A stretch of 64,000 bases of DNA from Patella vulgata (Eukaryota > Mollusca > Gastropoda > Patellidae). Under the pieces are notes generated by a model, which was given only the letters and a program-made list of their open reading frames with translations, made no database searches and was not told the origin of the DNA. Every line of letters starts with the position of its first letter. Within the stretch, counting starts at the first letter, position 1. The position numbers and the translations under genes are program-made. This document shows, piece by piece, positions 35,405 to 47,700 of this stretch. The stretch spans positions 44,999,501 to 45,063,500 of the forward strand of contig NC_065886.2 of NCBI RefSeq assembly GCF_932274485.2, read 5' to 3'.

Positions 35405-35595
35405 AAACATACATTATGCAAGAGCTAAATCTGTCTATTGCAGGTCTTTCTTTAGGCCTGAAATTTCAATCGCTTAGTTCATAGTGGATCAATTTGACTG
35501 AAATTTTCAGCAAATTGCCTTTACATTATTTAGTTTTTAACTATTATAGTAAGTACTGTCAACTCGTTATCGAATCTCATATAATGTATCTTTAA
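35405..35595 (-). mobile_element. MITE M, internally deleted copy
   Basis: Begins ACATTATGCAAGAGCTAAAT and ends near ATATAATGTATCTTTAA, the two ends of MITE M with a shortened middle. Confidence 0.55.
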
Positions 35596-35673
35596 TAAAA
35601 CAATCAACTATAGCCTTGATAATTACCAGTGGCTTTAAAAAAAGAAATTCTTGGAATGAGAATGTCTAAATGA

Positions 35674-35679
35674 TTTATT
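35674..35679 (-). terminator. MMAA polyadenylation signal
   Basis: AATAAA on the minus strand, about 46 bp past the MMAA stop codon. Confidence 0.7.
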
Positions 35680-35724
35680 TTTTTGGGTCATTAAAACACA
35701 CATATATCTTGGCATATAATTTAA

Positions 35725-38700
35725 TCAGGATTTAAAAGATTTTTTCATAAATTCTTTCAATAACAAATCAGCTGCTAAACCAGGAGTAATTGCACCTTTA
35801 ATTACTAGAGTTTCTAATGAGGGCAGTTTATTTTCTACATCCTGATCTTCACAGAATACATCCATGATGTGATCTTTAATATGATTCCACATCCACACTT
35901 TTAATTGTTTCTCTCTTCTGTTTATAAATTCACCGGATTCATTCATTAATTTACGATAATCGCACAAAGTATCCCATAATTCTGGTATTCCATCTTTCGT
36001 AAAAGAAGAAATTCGGGTAACCTGAAAGCCAAAGGTGAAAAATGTCAGAATTAATTAATCGAAACAAAAGGCATATGGGTAAAGACTTGTGTTGAGTGTT
36101 CACAAGATTTTGTGGATGAAAAATATGGGACTATAAAAATGGTGGGAGGAAAAAATTCAAACCTTGTCAAATTGTGCACCCCAAAAAGCCATGCAGACTA
36201 GTAGGTGTTTCAAAATAGTTTTTTATTTTATTTTCAGCATCCACGCCCTCTATCAAAATCCAGCCTATACTTGCACCACTTGTATTGTGATATATAAGAT
36301 CTGCCATATTGATAACTTTTATTATTGACCTAACTTACCTTTGGTTTCCATACTTTTGATCGTGTCCTCATAAATTTTAAAGCACTGATATATTCTGCTT
36401 GTATTCTACGAGCTGCAGGAATTAAATCACCATCACTTTTATTAACTATCACCATATCTGCTACTTCAACAATACCTTTCTTTATACCTAACAACAAAAT
36501 ATAATTAACAAAACTGTTAGCAACCACTCACTGTTATAACACACACAACTTGTTAAGATCCATCATAAATGTGAAGAGTCAAACAATCTCAGACATTTAT
36601 TAAAGAAATATATAAAAACTCGAACCATTACAAATTAGGTGATGTACTAAGCATCTAGACGTATAACATCCATAATCTACAAACATTTATGTACCTTGTA
36701 ACTCGTCGCCCCCTGCTGGTGGAATGAGTAAACAGAAAATATCTACCATATCAGCTACAGAAAACTCTGATTGGCCTACTCCTACAGAAATAAATTTATG
36801 ACATATTAAGTTTCCCTCATTGCACATTGTATAGCGCCACTCGTCACCATACAGGTGCAGAAAACACTCCAATTCAAGTAATTTCTTTTACATTAAAGAT
36901 ACATTATGGGAGATTAGATAAAGAGCTGGCAGTTCTCCCTATAATAGTTAAAGATAGGTTGCCAGGCAACAAAACATACGCCCACAGCAGCTAAATCGTC
37001 CGAGCGGTCGTCAAGGGTTGTCGCATATTTATTCCTTTGTAGGTAATTGGGGCCTTTACAAGACAGTTCTATACAGATCAGATTATAAATTTTGTCATTT
37101 GAGGGTTTACAAGGTTCTACAAACTGAAACAAGGGCCTCAACTCTGGAAGTAATCTACAGAAATTTGACAGGCTTTTTCGTTTTACTAATTTAAATAATG
37201 CATATAAATTTCATACAGATCACATGATCACTTTTGTCATTCAAACCTTCACAATCGCCATAACTCTAGAAATTATTGACGGAAATTGCTGAAATTCAAT
37301 AGACCTGTTTCACAAATTTAAATGATGCATATAAATTTCATACATATCGGATGATAACTATCATCAATCGAGCATTAACAAGGTTTAACAAAGTGAAACA
37401 AGGGCAATAACTCTAGAAGTAATTATTGTAAATTGCTGAAATTACAATAGGCTTTTTCGTTTCACTAATTTAAATCATGCATATTAATTTCACAAAGAAT
37501 GGGTGGATAACTTTTTGCGTTAGAGCGTTCACAAGGATCAGTAAAGTGAAACAAGGGCCATAACTCTAGACGTAATAAACGGAAATTGCTGAAATTCAAT
37601 AGGCTTCTCTGTTTCAATAATCTAGATAATGCATGTAAATTTCAGAAAGATTGGATGATAACTTTTGACATGAGAGCGTTCACAAGGATCAATAAAGTGA
37701 AACAGGGGCCATAACTCTAGACGTAATAAACGGAAATTGCCGAAATTCAATAGGCTTCTTCGTTTCAGTAATCTAAATAATGCATATCAATTTCAGAAAG
37801 ATCGGATGATAACTTTTGGCGTTAGAGCGTTCACAAGGTTCAATAAAGTAAAACAAGGGCCATAACTCTAGACGTAATAAACGGAAATTGCTGAAATTCA
37901 ATAGGCTTCTTCGTTTCACTAATTTAAATAATTCATGTAAATTTCAGAAAGATGGGATGATAACTTTTGGAGTTAGAGCGTTCACAAGGTTCAATAAAGT
38001 GAAACAAGGGCCATAACTCTAGACGTAAGAAACAGAAATTGTTGAAATTCAATAGGCTTCTTCGTTTCACTAACTTAAATATTGCATATAAATTTCAATA
38101 AGATCGTATGTTAACTTTTGGCATTAGAGCGTCCACAAGGTTCAACAAGTGAAACAAGGGCCATAACTCTAGACGTAATAAACGGAAATTATTGAAATTA
38201 AATAGGCTTCTTCATCTCACTAATGTAAACAACATATATCAATTTTAAAACAATTGGATGATAACTTTTGGCGTTAGAGCATTCACAAGAAATTGTGGAC
38301 GGACGGACGGACCGACCGACCGACTGACGGACGGACCGACAGACGGACGGGGGCAACGGCAATATACGTCCACATTTCAATGTGGGCGTATAAAAACTAG
38401 ATAATGTAAAGGGAATTTGCTGAAAATTTCAGTCAAATTGATCCACTCTGAACCGAGATTTTAGTGATTGTATTTTTAGCCTAGCCTCGATCATCATTAC
38501 TAAAGTTGGTACGATAAAAAACATAGTCTCGATTATCCATTTCATGATTAAATCTTGAATGGAAGTTGGACAGCAAATCGGAACCTAATCCAATAAACAT
38601 CGCAGGCTAGCGATGCCATCGAGAGTTGAGTATGGTCTGGATAAGTTAATTAATGTCTAATTAATAATTTAGATAACATTTCAGGCCTAAAGAAAGACCT

Positions 38701-41700
38701 GCAATAGACTGATTTAGCTCTTGCATAATGTATGTTTAAGACAAGTTAATGTGACCAGGCTTAAAAACAAAGTTGTTAAGAATAAAATTACTACTTGCCG
38801 ACTGTTTCTATTATAACTATATCAAACCCTGCCCCTTCACTTAAAACCACAGCTTCATTGGTTGTCCTGGTAACACCACCTAATGTTCCACCTGTTGGTG
38901 ACGGTCGTATGTAGGCATTAGAATCACAGGATAACTCTGGCATACGAGTTTTATCACCCAAAAGAGAACCTGGAATTTAAATATTTAAATCTAATGTCTG
39001 AAATAAAATGAAATGAGAAAAATATCTTATTAGAAATATCTGAACACATTTCTTTAACCGTTCTATAATTACATTTACACTTAGTCTTTATAAACCCATC
39101 TAGGCTTGATAAATATCAACAAGTTTATAATATTTGTCATTTAAATCAGTTTATGGATTCATAAAATTTGCGGAACGATTCAAAGAGCATTCAATTTTCA
39201 GTAACTGTGTTTAATAATCGTACAATGTATGTGATTAAGGTTGTAGATATTCGAATAAGGGAAAATAAATAGTAACCAGTTGTTTCATCTAGTACAAAGT
39301 TTACATCATGGCACACTGCAGGGTACATGCCAGTCTTCATTACCCTGGTTGGAGAGAGTGAGAGAGAGAAAAATGGGGTTTAACATTCACTCGACACAAA
39401 CTAGGTCATTTCAGGACTAACACATGGTTCAATTTTATTTCAATAATTCACTGGCGTGTAGGGGTCTTTAGCAGTGGTAGGAAACCAGAGGATCCAGAGA
39501 AAATCCACGAGGTTGGACAGGCGACACTACTCCTTGTCATGTACAACGGGGGAATCAAAACCACCCCAGGTGACCCGACACAAGCTAACCATTCCGCCAT
39601 CCTACCCTGGTTTGTGTGGAAGAGTAGGATGTTAAACCACTGTTTGTTTTATAAATATCAAGTCAATGGGATGATAATCAATGGGCTTTTTATCCATAAA
39701 TACACACACTGTGTATTAAAGTAATGATATATCAATTGCATTTTTAGCAAAAATATAAAATTTCTAACAGCTTAATCCATGCTAATATAATTGTTTTAAT
39801 AAAGAAAACAAAATCAAAATATCAATGCCAGATAACCTCCTGGCTTGGATCAATAAAATTAAAAATAGGCCAATCATTTCTGTTCACCCACAAAATGGAT
39901 CTATGAAATTTCAATTAATCATATCTTTGTAAATACTTAATGGAACTGAACCATTTTTGAACCTATATGTCTATTAGAGATTCTTCTTTTACAATATTGT
40001 AGTTTACAGTGGTTTCTATTACGCTAAAAAGACGAAATCAACAGGTGATAATATTAGCCTGTAGAGCTTGTGGACCTATAACAACTGCCAATCCTGTGAG
40101 ACAGATGTGATTCCAATTAGCGTACTTTATAAAGGTTAAATCAACTAGAATCAATCAAGTTACATAGACTGATGGTGTTTCTAGGAAAACAAGCCAACAG
40201 TGAGGCTGATGTCCCCGCCGAAACCCCAAAATAAATAGATAACACATATTAATCAATCGCACATTTATTTTTTTCAAAAGTATCAAGCAATCAAACTAAT
40301 TATCAACAATACACTAAGTTTCATCACTCTTTATCACATAGAATTCAAAGTTATCTTGTCCGAAAGCATCGACCAATGAAATTTCTTAGCTCTGCTTAGC
40401 TTTAGATCGAAATGTTAATCATTGAACTCAGTCAAGACATTCACCTAATAAACATCTACATCAAGTTTAAACATTCTACCTTAATTAAAAGCAGAGTTGT
40501 TATTTTCCAAAGTCTTGACCAATCGAATTGCTTATCGCTCCCTAGCCCAAGCAGAAAATTCTCATCATCGAACTTAGTCAAGGTAATAAATGATATAACA
40601 ATTATAATAATAATTTATTCATACAAAATAAGAACAATTACAAAAGTCAATATAAACATAAATCTGACCTTAATATATACATTATGTTAAATTCAGTTTG
40701 TACAAAGTTCATTAATTATATCATTTAAATTGTTACCGTTTTCTCTTAAAGACATAAAATCTCTGATGGCGCCTGCCTTAATTTTATTATTCTCTGATTT
40801 TGAATTGATGTCGATTTTATTTACTGTAGATAAAATTTTACTAAGAGATATATTAGTTAGTCCGTATTTTGATAGACCATATCTGTGACAGATATAATTT
40901 AAACTGTTAGCAAGAGTTGACTGACTGCCGTATACAGCTAACTTAGCACAAATGTTTGTACACATGTTTTTACTGTTGACAGTACTTTCGACAAACTTTA
41001 AAAACCTTTTATGAAGCTGTAGAACAGATCAGATTCAATAAATTACAGTGTGTCCGTTCTGGTATATTCCATATTTTTTGACTGGCTTAATTTAAACCAA
41101 AGTCATCGTGCTCCAAAGCATCAACCAATCAGATTGCTTATCTCTGCTTACTGTAAGCAGACAATGTTTATCATCGAACTCCATTAAGGCATTCACCTAA
41201 TGAACACCTACACCAAGTTTGAACATTCTACCTCAATTAGAAGGAAAGTTATTGTGTTCCAAAGTATCCACCAATCAAATTGTTTATCACTCTGCTTAAC
41301 CGGAGCAGAAAATGTTTACTATCGAACTAAGTCAAGGTATTGATCTGATAAAACTATACACCAAGTGTCCTCACTCTCACTTAATTAGAACTAATGTTAT
41401 CGTGTCCCAAAGCATCAACCAATCCAATTGCTTATCTCTGCTTTCCCTAAGCAGAAAATTCTCATCTTCGTACTCCATCAAGGCATTCACCTAATAAACA
41501 CCTACGCCAAGTGTGAACATTCTAGCTCAATTAGAATTAGAGTTATTGTGTTCCAAAGTCTCAACCAATCAAATTGTTTATCGCTCCGCTTACCCTGAGC
41601 AGAAAATGCTCATTATCGAACTTAGTCAAGGTATTGATGTAATAAAACTATACACCAAGTTTCATCACTATCACTTAATTAGAACTAAAGTTATCGTGTA

Positions 41701-44700
41701 CCAAAGCACCAACCAATTGAATTGCTTATCTCTGCTTACCCTAAACAGAAAAGGTTATCTTTGAACCCCATCAAGGCATTGACCTAATAAATACCTACAC
41801 CAAGTTTGAACTTTATAGCTCAATTAGAAGGAGAGTTATTGTGTCCCAAAAAGTGTGACGGACAGACAGACAGACGGACAAATACATTTTAATAGTCCCC
41901 TGCTTTCTTCGAAATGCAGGGTACAAAAAACTTTATAATTAAATAAGAGATATTATCAACTCAGTAGTCAGTCATGTTATCTAAAACCACCGGATATTAA
42001 ATTATTCGCTTAGTTAGTCACTTGTTCGGAATATTTGAATAATAGTCAGAACATGTTGAAAGAGAATTCTATGTTAGACTATAATCAATTTGTTATCCTT
42101 TACTAATGTCAGAGACCTACAATTGTTTTTTTAACATTTTTATTCAGAAAGAAACACTGAATAAATTCCTCATTTTTCATAAAAAAGATTTCAATAGAAA
42201 CGCGACGCATGCATGGATTTAAGGGTTAAGGGGGTGGGCAGGGGGGGGGGGCCCTCCTCATGAGATCAAGTAAGTGCCCCTGGGGTTCCCCCCACCAAAA
42301 ATCAAAAACAAAATCAACAAGCCAACAGTGAGGCTGATGCCCCCCGCCGAAATCCCAAAATAAATAGAGGACACGTACATGTAGTAATTTTTTTCAAAAG
42401 TATCAAGCAATCAAACTTATTATCAACTATACACTAAGTTTCATCACGCTCTATCAGATAGAATCAAAATTATCTTGCCCCAAAGCATCAACCAATGAAA
42501 TTGCTTAGCTCAGCTTAGCTTTAGCTCGAAATGTTAATAATAATAATAAAAATAATAATAATAATTATTATCATCGAACTTAATCAAGGTAATGATATAA
42601 TGAATCTATACTTGGAGTTTCATCACCCTCACTTAATTATAACCAAAGTTATTGTGCCCCAAAGCATCAACCAATCAAATCGCTTAGCTCTGCTTGCAGT
42701 AAGCAGACAATGTTTGTCATCGAACTCCATCAAGGCATTCACCTAATGAACACCTACGCCAAGTGTGAACATTCTAGCTCAATTAGAATGAGAGTTATTG
42801 TGTTCCAAAGTCTTAACCAATCAAATTGCTTATCGCTCTGCTTACCCTGAGCAGAAAATGCTCATTGTCGAACTTAGTCAAGGTATTGATGTGATAAAAC
42901 TATACACCAATTGTCCTCACTCTCACTTAATTAGAACTAAAGTTATTGTGTCCCAAAGCATCAACCAATCAAATTGCTTATCTCTGCTTACTAAAGCAGA
43001 AAATTTTCATCTTCGAACTCCATCAAGGCATTCACCTAATAAACACCTACGTCAAGTGTGAACATTCTAGCTCAATTAGAATGAGAGTTATTGTGTTTCA
43101 AAGCCTTGACCAATCAAATTGCTTATCGCTCTGCTTACCCTGAGCAGAGAATGCTCATTATCAAACTAGACATCAAGGTATTGATGTAATGAAACTAGAC
43201 ACCAAGTTTCATCACTCTCACTTAATCAAAACTAAAGTTATCATGTCCCAAAGCATCAACCAATCAAATTGCTCATCTCTGCTTACCCTAAGCAGAAAAT
43301 GCTGATCTTCCATTGACCTAATAAACACCTACACCAAGTTTGAAAATTCTAGCTCAATTAGAAGGAGAGTTATTGTGTCCCAAAAAGTGTGATAGACAGA
43401 CGGATGGACGGACGGGCAGGTAGGCAGGCAGAAAGACAGATGAACCCATTTTAATAGTCCCCTGCTTTCTTCGAAAGACGGGGGGACAATAACAATGATA
43501 ATGACATGAACTCTATGTGAACTTGAATAAAACTGCTTTCCGGCCACATTGTTAAACGATTGGCAAACAACTATTTAGGCATTACGATCTATGTTCTACC
43601 TGGGCGATCAGTGTAATTTTATGCATATTTTTACATATTTTGTTGACATTCATTATGGAGTGGGATTGTGCATGGTTTCTAGATCCGCTACTAGTGACAG
43701 GTAAGTGCCAAAGTACCCTGATGATAATTCACCCCCCCTCCCCTATGGTGGCTGTTAGCGGCCATTCAAATGAATCTAAATCGTCGCCTTGTGAAGAAGG
43801 TGACAAATCGACAAGTCGACAGAATTGACCCGACAAGTCGATGAAATGAAGGCGACGATCGTCGGGTTATTTTGTCGTGTCGGCGGGTTGATTTTGTCAA
43901 CTTATTCACAACCTGACATGGCGACAAGTCGACGAGATACAATTATTTCGATTTGTCGTGCAGCGACTTGTCGCCTCGGAAGTCAAACTCGAGCTTGTGC
44001 ATTTGCTGACTGGATAACTTGCATGCGCACAGATTAACCCGACAAAATCAACCCGCCAACACGACAAAATTACCCCACGATCATCGCCTTCATTTCGTCG
44101 ACTTGTCGGGTCAATTCTGTCGACTCTGACTTATTCACAACCCGACAAAATCAACCCGCCAACACGACAAAATAACCCGACGATCATCGCCTTCATTTCG
44201 TCGACTTGTCAGGTCAATTCTGTCGACTTGTCGCCTTCGACTTATTCACAACCCGACAAGGCAACAAGGCGACAAAAAACAATTATTTCGACTGGATAAC
44301 TTGCATGTGCACAGATTAACTTCCGAGGCGACAAGTCGTTGCACGACAAGTCGATATAATTGTATTTCGTCGACTTATTCACAACCCGACAAGTCGATAA
44401 AATACAATTATTTCGACTTGTCGTGCGGCGACTTGTCGCCTCGGAAGTTAATCTGTGCGCATGCAAGTTATCCAGTCAGCAAATGCGCAAGCAAATATTC
44501 AAACGTTTTTATAAATCGGATAATAATTGTGACCTCTAGAGGGACCATAAGCTAAAAACGCGATTTTTCATACAATCAGGGGCCATAATTCAGAAAGTTA
44601 TAATCCGATATGCGCAAATATTGAAAGGAACCAAGATCTTTGGGTTATAAACATGCATTTCAAGTTTCATCCAAATCAGATGAAAAGATTGTGACCTCTA

Positions 44701-47700
44701 GAGAATCCACAAGCTAAAAACGTGATTTTTCGTACAATCAGGGGCCATAATCCATAAAGTTATGGCCCAATATATGCCAATATCGAAAGGAACCAAGATC
44801 TTTGAGAGATAAACCTATATTTCAAGTTTCGTCAAAATAACCCGACGATCATCGCCTTCATTTCGTCGACTTGTCAGGTCAATTCTGTCGACTTGTGGCC
44901 TTTGACTTATTCACAACCCAACAAGGCCACAAGTCGACAAAATACAATTATTTTGACTTGTTGTGCGGCGACTTGTCGCCTCGGAAGTTAATCTGTGCGC
45001 ATGCAAGTTATCCAGTCAGCAAATGCGCAAGCTCGAGTTTGACTTCCGAGGCGACAAATCGCCGCACGACAAGTCGAAAAAATTGTATTTCGTCGACTTG
45101 TCAGGTTGTGAATAAGTCGACAAAATCAACCGGCCGACATGACAAAATAACGCGACGATCGTCGCCTTCATTTCGTCAACTTGTCGCCTTCTTCACAAGT
45201 CGACGATTTAGATTCATTTGAATGGCCGCTAACAGCAACCATACAAACCTAATTTCTTACACCAGACAGAAACATTGAGACAGCAGAGTAACCTTCCACC
45301 CTATCTAGGCATTAACCAATATTAATCTTGAATTTGGTAGTCACAATACAATGATCTTTATAATAAATATTCAATTTCTCCAATATCTACCTCATTGACT
45401 AAAGGGATACAACTGCTTTTTACACCTTAAGTGTATCGTGTCTAAGTGAGACTATAAGTCTATACTATAGAACTGACTTGTCTTGTTTACCTTTCCTTTT
45501 AAATAACAATTTATTCCAATGATGATCAGTCAAATAATTTAACACCTTACAGTTGGCCATAAGCTAACCCAATTGCCATCGGTCATGCTCAACTATTTAT
45601 GGACACATCCCATGGTCTATGCCAAGTTGTTTAATACCCAACTCCACTTCCACCCCCAACCCCCGCAAAAAAAAACCCCATTTCACTTGTTACTCAGTCT
45701 ACGAGTTACATGAATTACAAACATAGAGTTGGAGACGAACTTCACGGACCAATCTGCAACCAAGACACATGCTCAGCAAGATTTTCCAGCGAGTAACAGA
45801 ATTCTACAGGTTTTTGATGGGTTGTTTTTAAATCTGATTGAATCCACTGATATTTGTCTTAATTAATCAATTTGTGTATATTTTAATGTGGATTAAGCAG
45901 TGATAAATTAGATATTGTTTGAAAATTGCACTATTAGGATCACAAGTTAAATGATAGTTTCAATTTGAAAGTTTGGAAATGTCAACAAAGCTTCTAGAAT
46001 AGATTGAACCAGTGAATCAAACTCTTACCGCCTGTAGTTGATGAAGAAGGATCTACAGCTAATACTGCTACTTTATGACCATGACCTGTTAAATATTTAC
46101 CAAAAGCTTCTATAAAAGTACTCTTGCCTGCCCCTGGTGGACCTGATAAACCTAAAAAATAAAGAGAAGAGATTGTCGATCATGTATCTTTACAAAATTA
46201 GTCGAAGTGATAAACAACATTTAAATCTCCAACAGGGTTAAATCAATAACTGAGTTTCTAAGATAACGTCAAATTAATTCCCTGTCCCTTTTACCTGCAA
46301 CCTTGATATCAATCAACCTGCTGTTTAATATCAGGTACTATAAATTTACTGCACACTTTTGCTGCATTATGTAAGATTAAGATAAAGAGCTGGCCGTTCT
46401 TACTGGCTGTATTACTAATAGTTCAAAAATAGATAATTTACCAGCGACTGCGATTTTTCGTACAATCAAGGGCCATACATGTAAATCAGGAAGTTATAAT
46501 CTAATATGCGTGAATATCGACAGGAACCAAGATCTTTGGGTTATAAAGATATATTTCAAGTTTCATCAAAATCGGATCAATATTATGACTTCTAGAGGGT
46601 TCACAACCTTGACATACCATATATTTACACTAATTGCGTACGAGGGGCAGCCATTTTGTATGGCAGTTTTGGTCCGATTTTCACGAAATTCAATCTCAGT
46701 CGTCATTAGGGTATAACGGTGAAATATTCAAACGTTTTTATAAATCGGATTATTATTGTGACCTCTAGAGGGACCATAAGCTAAAAACGCGACTTTTCGT
46801 ACAATCAGGGGCCATAATTCAGGAAGTTATAATCCGATATGCGCAAATATTGAAAGGAACCAAGATCTTTGGGTTATAAACATGCATTTCAAGTTTCATC
46901 CAAATCAGATGAAAAGATTGTGATCTCTAGAGAGTCCACAAGCTAAAAACGTGATTTTTCGTACAATCAGGGGCCATAATCCAAAAAGATATGGCCCAAT
47001 ATATGCCAATATCGAAAGGAACCAAGATCTTTGAGAGATAAACCTATATTTCAAGTTTCGTTAAATTTAATTTTGACCTGTAGTAGAGTGTCCACAAACA
47101 ACTGATGGACAAACAAACAGGGGTGACGACAATATACGTCCACATCAAAATGTAAACGTATAAAAACAAATATATTGAAAATTTCATTAAAAATTACTTT
47201 ATTCTGGGCGAAGTTATGACTTTTTGAAAATGTATCGTAGATTGTTTCTAATTGTAGCAACCTCAATTCAAATTCATTTAAATCTCGGCCATTCGACAGT
47301 CTAGAGAACTGTTTACAGGTTTGTCATGCGAATAAATGTCTAAATAATAATTTATATAAAAATTGAAGCCAAAAAATAATACATGTAATAGGCAGATTTA
47401 GCTCTGATATAATGCATCTTTAAGTACACAAGAATTCAACACTCAGTCAACATGGGGATTGCCAAAATCACATGAACATATCCTATTAATAGCTCTCCAT
47501 GACCAGCAAAAAAAGACCATGTAAAAAGTTTCCTTGAATAGTATACTATATTACAGAAAATATTCCATCTAAGACTTTATCCTGTGTATTTTTTCAAAAT
47601 TAGGGGAGTGTGTTTTTCAACTCTCTTGTTTTGTAATTGCTTCAAACATTGTGCAACCATTTTGAAAACTAGGGTCCATTCTCCGCCTAAAAATGTAAGC

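Noticed and set aside
32835-43492. CRISPR-like array
   Set aside because: Units are ~146 bp and contiguous, with no short repeats separated by unique spacers, and the genome is eukaryotic.
44242-45221. Open frames in the foldback element with repeated [15 protein letters not shown]
   Set aside because: A product of the inverted modules; both strands give similar peptides.
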